A stretch of DNA of 64,000 nucleotides from Sphagnum compactum (Eukaryota > Bryophyta > Sphagnopsida > Sphagnales): assembly GCA_965153455.1 (NCBI GenBank), contig OZ234496.1, positions 19,522,304-19,586,303 on the forward strand. The letters are read 5' to 3'. The notes under the pieces were generated by a model that saw nothing but the letters and a program-made list of their open reading frames with translations, was not told where the DNA came from and searched no databases. This document shows, piece after piece, positions 11,501 to 23,230 of this stretch; position 1 is the first letter of the stretch; every line of letters begins with the position of its first letter. A program made the position numbers and the translations under genes.

Positions 11501-14500
11501 CAATTGTGCAATTGATGGATTGTTTCAAGGCAACTCTCTTTGATGCTTATGCTGAAACCATGTCCAGTGTAAAAGTGCCTATACCTGTATCAGTGACATC
11601 AGCAGAGGCTCATCACAGTAACTTCAACTTAGTTTTCTTTATTTTGTGTGTGCAGCTGTCATTACTCTCGTTCTTTGTGCTGGATGAGGCAGATCGCATG
11701 GTGGAAAAGGGCCACTTTCAGGAGCTTCAATCCATCATAGACATGCTCCCTTCAACAAACCATAAGCTACATAGCCATTCATTAGTGCAGGCTTCTACAG
11801 CACCAAATGGGAAATTGCCAAGACACAAATCAGAGTCAGATGACAGGGAAGCACCCACACACAGGGAGGAGGGTGTTGAGGAAATGCCTGTTGATGGTGT
11901 TCATTTTGGCAGTGACATCCATGAACCTCAAAATGAAACACTGAAGAAGAAGAGACAGACCCTTGTATTTTCAGCTACCTTGGCACTTCCTCCTGGATTC
12001 AAGAAAAAGTTAAAGAGGGGTTTCCTAGGAGATAATGCAGTTTCAAAGAAGAATGAATACTCAGTAGCATCACTTTCAGAGAGAGCTGGGGTGAGCCATC
12101 AAGCTGCAATCATTGACCTCACCACCCGAACAGTTGTTGCAAAGAAGCTTGAAGAATCTGTTATTGAGTAAGGATTGAATCCCTTTTGCCATTTTCTGTG
12201 CATAGCCCAAGCCATCATTTAGCTTTCAAGTTTGAAGTCACGGAGGCAAAGTACTATGTTCAGATACATTTCAGTTTCAACACTTCTAAAGATTTAGCAT
12301 TAGAAATGCATAGCATGGTGATGGTTGGAATTTATGTGCTTGGGGGATGGCAGATGTCGCGAGGAAGAAAAAGATGCATATTTGTACTATGTGTTGAAGG
12401 TGCACGGATGTGGTCGGACACTGGTGTTCTGTACATCCATAGCTGCACTTCGTCGTGTGTCAGCCCTGCTTCGTCTCCTTCAAGTCCCGGTGTGGCCACT
12501 GCATGCACAAATGCAACAGAAACAGAGACTAAAGGTACAGCAAAACGGTTTTGTTTACTCCTTGCACAAGGCGAGAAGTGCACAACAAGGGACTAGAAGC
12601 TTGGTCTCATATGTCAGAGCTGCCAAATCAGAGGAAAGTCATGAAAGGATGAGGCAATTATTTGGTCTGCAGTAGACAATGCTGCAAAATGGTTAAGAGT
12701 AATACACAGATACCTGGGGTTTGGACAGCAAGATGTGACAGAGCTTGGTGGGTTTGTGTAGGCAATGGATAGATTCAAATCAAGTGAAGACTGTGTGATG
12801 GTTGCAACAGACGTGGCTGCCAGAGGTCTTGATGTGGAAGGCATCCGTACTGTCATCCATTACCAACTGCCACATTCTGCTGAGGTATATTCCATATCAC
12901 CAGAAGCTTTACCTTGGTTGCAATATGTGGTATGATCAATGTCTTTTGCATCCACACATGTGGTATATCCCAAGAGATTATGACAATGTTTGTGATGTCA
13001 GTGCAGATGTATGTGCACAGAAGTGGGAGAACTGCTCGTGCTGACACAGATGGATGCAGCATTGCGCTAATCTCTCCTGCAGATCGTTCTAAATACTCAA
13101 CACTGTGTCGGGCTCTTTCAAAGGTGTGAGCAATAAAGCTAAAGCAATAGATGCTTTGGATATTTGTCTTTTATGAAGAATGGTGGTTGGGATAAAGAGG
13201 CCTATCACCATGGATTTGAAGTTTCTGTTTGCATTTGAAGTTAATTGGTATGTGCACATTCTTGAAAGATAAGCCATGCACAAGAACCTTAGGAATCTAT
13301 TGAGGAATATTAGAAGAGCCAGTTTCTGAGATACAATGGGCATCTGAATGCCAAATTACAAATGTCACCAAAATGATTAAACACTAATTTCTGCATTTCA
13401 CCAGGCTGATCATGGAGTCAGCTTCCTTTTCCATGCAGGCAGGGTGCTTATCGTCATATTGTTTGCTGCATGTGCAGGCCAAGGGATTGTCAGCATTCCC
13501 AGTTGATGTGACCTACATGCCAGCAGTGCAAAAACGTGTGTCACTGGCTTGTGAGGTTGACAAAGTGCTCCGCAAACACTCTCAGGTCATTACTAGATAC
13601 CCTGTTGGGTGACCAAATGGTGCATGCTGTCTAGCTGCCTATTGTTGGGTGCCTGGGGTTGGGTGCCTGGACTGTTCCCTTGGTACTTGTTTCAGACATT
13701 CTCTAGTCTCCACTCCCAGAGGATCTGTCCGATTTCAGGCTATGTAAGGCACATTGTGGTCCAAGGAACAACCTATTCCTGTGTTCTTGCAAATGTCAAA
13801 TGAAGTCCTGGGTAAGGAACAGTTTCCTGGACATGCAGTTAGATTGTGCAAGAATGGGACTGAAAAACAACACTTGTCTTGTTGCAGTCAAAAGCAGAGC
13901 AGTCATGGCTGACTCGTCATGCAGAGGCTTTGGAGATTCAACTACAAAATAGTGATGAAGATGAGATGGGTCCATCATCTTCAAAGAAGAGTGGTCTTGT
14001 GGAGGTCCAAAAGTTGCAGCAGGTATCTAAATGTTTTCTAGCTGCCAAACCAGAAGTGGGGGATTTATTCCATTGGTTGTGAGTTGCTAAGGTTCTACAT
14101 GATCTTGGATCTTCTTCATGGCATGTAATCAAATATGGCCAGTGCCTTGCTATGCCACCACAACAGTGTAGTCGATATATGCTGGATGCATAGCTACTGT
14201 AGCACCTGGAGTATATGTATAAAGTGTATAGAGGATATGATACTCATGCTAATGAAATACAGCAATCTGTACTTGCCAAATGTAGTAGAGGAAACCTGTG
14301 ATTGGCTCTGTTGGGATGGACTGCAAGAAACACTTTGTCTGAAACTGAGCTGTGTCCTATCCCAGTTTTAGACACTTACATGTCCCTAGCTTGTGTTAAT
14401 TTGAGTTTGTGTGGTGATGCTTGTGTTGTCAGGATCTACACAACCTTTTGAAGCAACCCCTTGAACCCAAGGCCTTCTCTCGGCGCTATATTACTGGGGT

Positions 14501-14844
14501 ACTTGACTGCTTTTTTTCTGCCTTTCCTGCACTTCTCAGATCATATGTAGCTGAAAAATAAAATTGGCTAAGCGCCAGAGTGTTTAAGCTGATCACTCAA
14601 TGGGATGTGGTCTGTTATTGTGCAGTCGGGAATATCTCCTTTGCTTGCCAAGCAGCTCAAGGAGTACACTGCTACAAAAGCATCTAAGGTTGGCATGCAT
14701 CTGTCTAATAACAGTGGCAAACAGGGTAGGTTAGTGGTGATTGGGCAGGAGGCAATGGAGCCTTTAGATGCCCTCCGCAAATCTACATCCCATCCTGCAT
14801 CATTGGAGAATGTGATCAGGTCCAAGAGAAGGAGAGGAAAGTAA
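8570..14844 (+). CDS. RH13: DEAD-box ATP-dependent RNA helicase 13 (DDX24 / Mak5 family)
   Basis: Thirteen exons join in frame to a protein of about 917 residues. They are 8570-8732, 9019-9552, 9723-9925, 10322-10537, 11020-11196, 11656-12167, 12354-12534, 12762-12884, 13007-13123, 13478-13585, 13888-14022, 14433-14498 and 14626-14844. All junctions are GT-AG and phase-consistent. The N terminus has the WKDV and EGGFMSLEE signature of the DDX24/RH13 group, followed by a basic, low-complexity region. All helicase motifs are present: Q motif [18 protein letters not shown] (305-313), Ia PTRELALQ (365-372), Ib GTPGR (413-417), II DEAD (441-444), III SAT (537-539), [19 protein letters not shown] (677-686) and [10 protein letters not shown] (707-714). 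An acidic insert of about 65 residues between II and III is typical of this family. Known members act in the nucleolus in large ribosomal subunit assembly. The third exon could instead begin at 9681, which is also in frame and adds 14 residues. The upstream region carries the telo-box duplication and a GA tract. Confidence 0.95.
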
Positions 14845-16140
14845 AATAAATCAGGTATCTTTCACAAAATTAATCCCCCAATATTTTCCCACACAAGTGC
14901 AATCAGCCAATTTCAGTTGTCACCATCAGTCCCATATCTACTCCACATATACATGAGGTTTGATGCAGTTACAACAGTTCCCAGCAGAATTTTGCATCTG
15001 CAAAGATGAAGTGGCAAGCTATTCTACAGAAAATGGTGGCACTGAATCATGATGCTGATTGCCTGTGTTTTCTTAGTTAGCTGTGGAGGTGATGTGTGGT
15101 AGAGCAATCAGAAGAGAGACAATTTTGATGTGGTCATGTCTCAGGATATTGATCAGGTTAGCATCTTATGTTTATACCAGAAATGAGGGAGGTGGAAGTA
15201 GGTTAGAGCTCAACTTGAAGCCTTGGAGGCATGGCCTAATGGCTCTATTTGTGTAATTGTGTAATGAATTTCATGTAAGGACATAAGGACCAATCTATTA
15301 GTGACTGAGGGAGTGTATGAAGCAATTTGAGCTTGAACAGCTTGGTGGATGTCATCAGTCAGTTTGACTGTATGCTGTTTGTATTTCCTGGTAGTGATAA
15401 AGCTTCTGGCTGAGCACAAATGTTGAAGGCAATAAACATGAAAGCTGGAATTTTGAGAACAAAGCTTCATTTCTTCCACTTTTTAGCTCTGTTTCCAATC
15501 TGTTTGTGTTTTCTTATGTACTCGTGTTGAAAGGTGAGTTGCATATGTAGGGAGAGGCACAAAGTATGATGGGGACCTCTCCAATTGCAGTCAACCCAAT
15601 TGTGGAATTTGACATGTGAAGGCAAGGAAACAAGTTGACCTAATTCTTGAATTGTCTGACATGTGAAGGCTATGAATTGTAATTTTGAGGCAAAGAACAG
15701 TGTATGAATTTAAGCTTTGCCTCTTATTGTCTTTTTTTGTTCTGCTATTAGTGGAGCAGCTTGTGGTCTTGAAGTCTGAAGTGCATGAGTGGGATGAGAT
15801 CATGGGAATGATGCAATTGAGGATGATGTTGTGCCCTGGATTTTGGAATTCCATATTCCATATTGAATGCAATTTCAACTTGCTTGTTTTTTGCCCGTAA
15901 TTTTTTTTGTACCTTGGGTATGACTTTTATGACAATATGAGCCCCAGAATGAGGTCAAGTTTTGGGTACCTATTCAATCCATCAATTCATGGGTCTGAAT
16001 CTGTGTATGGAAACATTGTTCATGCTGCCTTTTCCATGGCCCTTAAGAAAATTCCACACATGTTCAACTGCGATTCAAAAGACATTGAGAGTAAAAACAG
16101 AAATTCAAGAAAATTCATCTGAGGACGGAACAATCACTTT
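14845..16140. other. RH13 3' flank and spacer
   Basis: I see no supported gene here. Open frames such as the one at 15907-16122 have no recognisable domain. A 'gacatgtgaaggc' phrase occurs twice (15610 and 15658), a small diverged duplication. Confidence 0.45.
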
Positions 16141-16154
16141 GTAGGAATATGCAC

Positions 16155-16450
16155 TGGGTATTACTGTGAACTGAACTGCGACTTTACTTTTTGGAAGAGA
16201 GTTGGAGGAGTGTTCACTTACTGTGAACTGAATTGTGAGTTTATTATTTGGGAGCTTCATGGAACATCTCCTATTTGAATTGTTGCTGGTCTAAATTTTC
16301 CATAACAGGAAGAGCCAGTCTGTGATGTTCATTTGGTCCCACATTTTTGAGGAAGGTTCTCTAGGTATTATTGTGATTTGAACTGTGAGTTCAATTTTGG
16401 GAACTTCATGGAACATATCCTATTTAACTGTTGCTGGTTCAAATTTTGCA
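16155..16450. repeat. Degenerate tandem repeat, about 3 units
   Basis: Units are recognised by 'tactgtgaactgaactg', 'tactgtgaactgaattg' and 'attgtgatttgaactg', with 'acttcatggaacat' and 'tcctattt' phrases following in the later units. The copies are unequal in length and well diverged. Confidence 0.65.
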
Positions 16451-17160
16451 TGAGGAGCAGAGCCGTTATACAATGAGCTGCTCTGTTCAATTTCCCAATC
16501 TTAGAACGATATAGAATAAGTAGTTGAATTACTAAACACATAAGCACTCAGAGTAGAACCGCCAACTTAATGGAGCTCCATTGGGCTTGGAGTCCAAAGA
16601 TGAAGTGTAAAGCTTCTCTGCATGCTCTAGTAGCCCTTTTAGAGAGCTCAATTCTGTTAAGGAACCAGGAAGATATGCCCCCCCAAACTAAGGGGGTCCT
16701 TACCTTAGAAAAAGTCTAGACCAACCAAGAAACACCCCTAACACAATGGTGAAGTACACTCTATCAACACACACCCCAAATCTAACACATGTCCAACATC
16801 TAACCCACTGCCAAAATGCATGAACCCCAAAACCAACATCTTCTTTTTCTTTTAACATTCACACCATTTCGATGAACAAAATCTAAACTTGTGGGCAGTG
16901 TGATTTACAATGATAATGGGGATCTAAGGTTCCACTAAACCTAACTTGTTGAACACAAATCAATGCCATGATGCAGTGGGAGTGGAGGTTCCATCCCCCT
17001 ATTCTAAATCACCATTCTATTCCTATGTGCTCTCTTCCTCTCCTCCTTGGCCAGGAGTCTACTCCAAACCCTTGCACCCTCTCTCCTAGTTGTGCTCTTA
17101 CTTGTGATGCCTAGCTCTTGATGGTGTTATGGTTCCACTTTCTAGTTGTATTCGTGTTTT
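16451..17160. other. Gene-free stretch
   Basis: I see no coding pattern, RNA gene or clear repeat here. It runs from non-descript spacer into the C/T-rich minisatellite that follows. Confidence 0.4.
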
Positions 17161-17164
17161 TCAT

Positions 17165-17900
17165 CTTCAAGTATTATTCGCATTCTTATTCATATCTTGC
17201 AAGTACAAGTATGCGGGCCTAGTCCTAAGGTGTTCATGTTTCCCCCATGTGTGTTTGCAAGTGTTGGTGTTCTAAATTCATGTTCAAGTTCAGTGGGCCT
17301 TCTCCCATTTGTGTCCTAATATTAAGGTGTTTGCACTCATGTTTGTTGCATTTCTTCCCCTGATTGTGTTCCTAGTCCTTAGATGTTCATTCTTATGTTG
17401 ATTCCCTTCCCCATGTTGTGGATCTTGGTCCGAAGGTGTTCAAGCATCATGTCTATTACCTTATGGGCCCTATTTGTGTCTTGGTCTTAAGGTGTTCATG
17501 CTCATGTTCATTGCCTTCCCCATGTCTGTGCTTTTGGTATCGAAGTGATTCCTAGTTTGTTTTGTTTTGATCCCTTGAGGTGTTTGCACTTGTGCTCATT
17601 GTCTCCCCCTTATTTTTGCCTTGGTCCTGAGGTGTTCACACGCAGCTCCATTGCCTTTCCCCCTATTGATGTTTTTGGTCCTAAGGTGTTCACATTAATG
17701 TTCATTGCCTTCATTATGAGAAAATAGAAGGTTGTGTTGAACATCTAGATACATGACAATGAGGGTTTTTATGGACACAATTTCTCATAGTGTTCCTTCC
17801 CTTGGTGCTCTTGGTTTTGACATGTTCATGTTTGTATTTTCGCCTTCGTCCCTTGTTTGGGTTTTTGGCCTTAAAATGTTTATGTCAATTGTCTTCCTTT
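17165..17900. repeat. C/T-rich minisatellite, unit about 60 bp
   Basis: Diverged copies are built on 'ggtcctaaggtgttcatg', then 'ttcattgccttcccc' and a 'tgtgttt' linker. At least eight copies of the 'aaggtgttca' core are visible. No reading frame is maintained. Confidence 0.8.
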
Positions 17901-19816
17901 GATTTCTTAGCTTTTCTTGTCATTTAAAAGGTTTACAACTTTATACTCAGTTGGGTGAGCTCATAATCCAACTTGAAAGTTATAGTGGAACTAATCCCAA
18001 CTTATCTTATTTGCATTTACTTACAAGTTTAAGTTGAATTTTGCCCTAACATGTTGATCAATTGACCTTTGAGCTTGTCACTCAATCATAATTTGAGAAT
18101 AATGACTTTTCTAGCCTACTTTTCCTCCCTTTCCTTCTTCCTATTTTCTATGATATCTTTTGTTGCCTCCTTTTTCATTGCCTTTTGATGTGAAGTCTTC
18201 AAATATTAGTTTGAAATTACAACATGAAAAGAATAGAAATTAATAAAGTGAAGTTCAATTGTACTAAGCTTTGCCCCCAATAACTTGTAAAGTTGATCAA
18301 CTTGTTGCATAATAAGTTGCCTTGTTTATTGCCCAATTAATAATCTTTTAATGCATTATTTGGAAACATTTTCAAGATCTTTCTAATATATACTTAAAAA
18401 TATATGTGCAAGATCAATGTTTTTTGTCTTTTCAATTTTCTAATGTTGCATCAATTGCAAACAACCCAAAAAGGATTTAGCATTGAATGGTGATAAGTTT
18501 TTGGAATTTGGAAAAAAGTGAATATTTGCTTTAAAAAATGGCCCCCAAACTAAAATCCAAGTCGAAATGTGGTGAAGAGTTTTTTGAATTATTTTCAATG
18601 AAATTTGGCAAATTTCCCCCAAAGTCTAGGGAATATGCAACCAATTTTTTCATATTTTCAGTAGTGAAGAAATTTGCAAAAACAAAAAGTTTGTGCAAGA
18701 AAGATCCATCCATCAATTTTGTTGTAGTTCTTAACACTTAAAAGTGTTTATAAACCAAGTAAGGCCTACCTAGGGTAGAGACGCTAGATCTTGGACTTTA
18801 TGTACAAAGTTTACAAGAATATTAGCCCGAGTAAATTGTAGCCAAATTTGTGCATTGCCCAAGTCACACTCGTTGTGTCTTTGAACCCAATCTTACATTA
18901 CCCACACTTTCCCTACTAGCCATGAAGCCAAATTGTTCCAACATGTGGAAGAAAGATGAATGGAAGAAAGTGACCCAAATGTTTTCTTCCTCTTAATGAA
19001 GTTTGTTTTTGTGAGAATTAAAGAGAAATGACATTGATTCTGATTGCCATGAAAACAATTGACACATCGTGAAGAAACACAATAGTTGAAGGCATCGAGC
19101 TATTGACAATACTACCATACCTGAAATTAAATATTTCACACAAAACAATTCACAAAAGGTCTAGTTGAAAAAAAAGAGAAATAATTAATAATATATTTCA
19201 AAAATTGTTAAAAATTTGAACTCCCGCACCTTGTGAGGGAATTTTTTTAATTCTCTCAACCATTGAGTTATTATGACAAATACACAACAAAAGTTTTGTA
19301 CTTTGCATAATTATTCCTCAATTGTTGAAAATTTGAAACCCTCTAACCTCATTTTAAAAAATAAATAAATATTCAACAATGAAGTGGTGAGTTCGGTATC
19401 AACTACTTTCAATGAACTCATCTTGAGAGATATTTTTTGGTCCAAAAGAGTTTGATACCGAATGATTCATGACTAATAGGAAGGCATAGATGCTAACAAA
19501 GAGCCAAATCAAAAGTAATGCAAAATAAGTAAAAGACCTCTTTTAAATTCCCAACCATGGTACCACCTATTTCCTTTCAACTTTCAATGCTATCATCCCC
19601 CATGGAGGCACAAGGAGTTCTAATGTCCTTTTTTGAGCTCTTGCATCTTTTATTTAATGGCGAGTTATGCCTAATTTGTGGAAATTATTTGGGAAATTGG
19701 AACTGGTATGAAGTGAAAATATCTTGTGGCAATTATTTTTTGCTATTTTTGCAAAATAATTTTTCAGGGACTAAAAACTATTCTCCACCAATGAGGATTT
19801 TGGGTATTACCCCTCT
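17901..19816. other. AT-rich gene-free stretch
   Basis: The open frames near 18440-18740 lie on opposite strands of the same AT-rich segment and show no domain. I find no RNA gene. Confidence 0.45.
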
Positions 19817-19839
19817 CCCCCCCCCCCCCCCCCCCCCCC
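19817..19839. repeat. Poly-C run (23 C)
   Basis: An uninterrupted run of 23 C lies in AT-rich spacer, flanked by 'acccctct' and 'tccccagg'. It is one of several long G/C homopolymers in the window. Confidence 0.9.
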
Positions 19840-19849
19840 TCCCCAGGTT

Positions 19850-21980
19850 CCACCTTCCAGAAAAATGCAAGGAAGGGGCCATCATTAAGGATATATATAT
19901 CTCCCAGATGCAGTGTTCCTATTGGACGTTGGACCAAAAATATCATGCTAGGCTAAAGGGCTTGTTCCTTGCCACCTGGAAATTAAAAAGAAATTGGCCC
20001 CCACCCTTTTAGAGCAATAAAATATCCACAGCTTTATTTTGTGCCTTTCTAAAAGGGCCCCTTAACTTCGTCTCTGGTCAACTCTTATTTTTGTTTTCAC
20101 GTTTTAATTTCATCGTTTTCATGTTAATTTTCATTGGGGGGCAGAGGTGGTCGGGCAAGGGCAGGTCAAACTTTTGCATATGAAAGAGAAAATTCTGGGT
20201 TGCTCTCGGAAGGTGACATTTTATTTTTATTCAGGATTCCCCACTTAAGACTTGAATTTTTTTAAAAAATTTATTTATTTATTTATTATTTGGTTTGGTT
20301 GCTGGGTGAGGATATGGATTTCATTATATCAGCCAGGTAAGGATGAATAAAAATTTGACAAGAAATTCACCCTAGTAAAGCCGAGACATATATAAGTAAG
20401 TATGGGGGTAAAGCATACAATGGAGGGCGGGCTTTACTAATGGCTTTATCGAGTGTAAAGACCTAATTGCTTCATAATGTTTTTAGAATAAAAAGATAAA
20501 TCTATTTTCATTAACGGGGCTCAAAAAGGTGAACATACCAATGTTGGTGCTGGTGAACCTGGGCAGCTAAAAATTTCTAAAACCTCTCAACTTTGGCTTC
20601 CACTAAACAGAAAAATAAATCCACCTAAATAAATGCTCATCATCATCAGTGCACCCAAAAGAAACCTTCAGAAAAAACCCAATTAAAAAAAAAAAAAAAA
20701 CCAAACCCCTAATGTCATTATAGGCTGTTCCCTAAAATTTGAGGCTATTTGGGCAGTAAATAATTATGGCATGTGACGACAAACTTGAGATATTTGTAGC
20801 TGGCTGGGCCTCCCCCTCTTTTGGATGCCCAGGTGTTGCCAATTTGCTTGATACTTTGAAAAGGTCACACCCGGGACACCAAAAATAGGCTCAAACTTTC
20901 TTATTTTACTCCAAAAAATCTTCCAACTTGTTAGAAACAAACATATGTTCTAGCACCCCAACTGCCGTTTTGGTGCATTAGCAAGGGCAATATCGTTCCA
21001 TAGGATGTTTGTTTGTTAATTAAGTGTGGTAGGGTTTTATCCTATTGTTGTTGTTGCCACACCCAAAGGCCGTTTTGGTGTTCTTACCACACCCAAACGC
21101 AGGTCTTGTGGATCATGAAATCAATCAAATAGAGTTACCCATAAAGTCAGGCGATTAGGGGGGCGAGATCGGCCAGGTTCGGCATAATAGGGCATCAAAC
21201 GCGTAACTGGGAATGAAAATTTTACAAAAGGACACACACAACTGGGACCCAAACTAGTTTTTCCACCAATTTTGGTGGTAAACTGAGTTTCATCCTGTGT
21301 TTCCTTTTTCCTGAGCGCCTGCACTGCTGCGACATATATTTTCACTGCTCCTACCTGTACAACTACTGTATTTGCTCTCTTTTGCAATTAATGCTGAGTT
21401 TGAGATTTAATAAAATCTCCTTCTTTACTTTGTGGATACCACTGGAAGTGGGGATAGCGGGCCAAGGCAGAGGAGATAGGGGGTAAAACAGAGGGTGACT
21501 TTAGGGATAACTCTAATGATATGGGAGTGTTTTGTGTAATAATGGATCAAGGTGAGATTCCAGGCCCTTGCATGTACTGGGGCTGACTCTACCAAGCTTG
21601 AAGCACACAAGCTAATTATCTTGTGACAAATGTTTTCTTAAATTTGGGAATCACCCATTCTTCCAGACTTGGGTGTCGTTTACAAAACAACAAAGAGGTT
21701 GTTCGCAAAAGTTGGATGCCTACTACACCAACCTGACCCCCCATGATCTTCATCCATCTTCTTCAACTTTGGAAAAATCGCTTGTTTTGATGTAGCCTAG
21801 TGCACAAAGGTGATATAATAATAATAGATGTTCTTCTCATTTGTTTGTTGTTGAAGAGTTTTCAACTTCAATATTTATTCAAGTTCGTAGAAAAAAGATT
21901 AAAACCTACAATAAATTTTTAATTTTTTTTACTCCCAAGTGGATTCTTTTAATAAAAGAATTATTCGGCCACTCAGGTGC
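19850..21980. other. Gene-free stretch
   Basis: I see no supported gene here. A 'gccgttttggtg' phrase recurs (20963 and 21070) near 'accacacccaaa'. The open frame at 21121-21387 on the minus strand has no recognisable domain. Confidence 0.45.
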
Positions 21981-21984
21981 TGAA

Positions 21985-22505
21985 CCTGGAAAGGTGACCG
22001 TGATAATTACGGCATTTGGAAACACCCCCACCATGTGAACAAATTTTGATAACCCGTTCCCAATTCAACACTCTAGTCTTGAGTCTCCGATGACATGAAT
22101 TTTTGTAAATTGTCAAATTCCATCTTTTTTTCAAGTTTGAAAAGAAATTGAAGGTCGTCTACTCTGATTCATCAAGCGAGGTCTTAAGATTCATGTCTCT
22201 GCATTGGAGGTGTGGATTTGAGATCTTGATTTGAGGAGACCATGATTACGGACGGCATTTCGAAACATGCCCAACCCCCACCATGTATGTGAACAAATTT
22301 TGATAACCCGTTCCAAATTTGACACTCTAGTCTTGAGTCTTGACATGAATCTTTGTAAATTGTCAAAATCCATCTTTTAAGTTTGAAAGAAATTGACGGT
22401 CATCTACTCTGATTCAAGCGAGGTCTTAAGATTCATGTCTCTGCATTGGTGGTCTGGATTTGAGATCTTGATTTGAGGTGACCATGATTATGGCATTTCG
22501 AAACA
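21985..22505 (+). repeat. Two tandem copies, period about 253 bp
   Basis: 'gaacaaattttgataacccg' begins at 22038 and again at 22291. Nearly the whole unit repeats, including 'ctctagtcttgagtct', 'gcgaggtcttaagattcatg', 'ggatttgagatcttgatttg' and the closing 'gaccatgattacgg / gcatttcgaaaca' phrase. That closing phrase is also present in a diverged form just before the first unit (near 21993). The array ends about 725 bases upstream of the histidine kinase start codon. Confidence 0.9.
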
Positions 22506-22519
22506 CCCCCCCCCCCCCC
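22506..22519. repeat. Poly-C run (14 C)
   Basis: A run of 14 C sits exactly at the right-hand end of the 253-bp tandem duplication. The copies inside the array have only 4-5 C at the same place, so the run probably expanded from it. Confidence 0.85.
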
Positions 22520-22724
22520 TACACCCCCCTTCCCCAACCATCCACACCATCCATGCGCCCATGGTTTAGGCATACCACGTGGTCCATCTTTCCGCCTGCA
22601 ACTACGCATTTGTCAACTAGAGTTTGTCAACTAGAGTTGCAGTTTGCAGAGAGTTGCAGTTTTGCATTGCAGAGTCTTCGCACTCGAGCTCCCGACGCGC
22701 AAGCTCGCGAGCTTCACATTGAAG

Positions 22725-22728
<4 letters not shown>

Positions 22729-22755
<27 letters not shown>
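22729..22755 (+). repeat. (CT)n microsatellite in kinase 5' region
   Basis: A CT tract of about 13 units occurs in a GC-richer, promoter-like segment upstream of the kinase. CT tracts of this kind are common near plant transcription starts. Confidence 0.85.
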
Positions 22756-23230
22756 CCCGTCCTCTCTTCTCTTCGAGAATTCGTCCCTCTCTGTCTACAT
22801 AACCGAAAAAATCAAAAATCCTTTTCTTGGCTTGAAGCTTGAATCTCATATGAGTAAGTTCTTCGCAAGTCTCACCGACTGTGCATGCCTGTGTGGCTAT
22901 GCATCAGTTTCCCTTCTTTGTTTTTTTTCTCTGCTTTCGAAAGCTCCTCTGTTTCTGCGTCTAATGTTTGAACGGATTCTTTCTTGGTTGCTCTTTACTT
23001 TTTGGAGCTCGCGGAACGGAGTTCAGTATTGGCTTTCTTTGAAGAAGGAAGGAAGGAAGGAAGGAAGGAAGTCAGGCCCGGGGTGTGAAGTCTTTTCTGT
23101 TTTGGTGCATGCTTTGACAATGAGTGGGTATTTGTAAAGGACGGACAAGAAAAAGAGTCCTCGTCTCCGAGTTTTGGAGAGTTTTCTTTTGGCTGTTGTG
23201 TGCAGAATTCGCAAGTAGCCAGGGCTCAGG

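Noticed and set aside
18440-18741. Overlapping 60-68 residue frames on both strands
   Set aside because: They are AT-rich, without domain, splice or start support, and of the length expected by chance.
19557-20012. 151-residue frame with a Pro run
   Set aside because: The Pro run comes from the poly-C tract. The rest is AT-rich and has no domain or homology that I recognise.
22478-23137. 219-residue frame upstream of the kinase
   Set aside because: It runs through the C run, the CT microsatellite and a likely 5' UTR intron. It is low-complexity and does not join the kinase frame.
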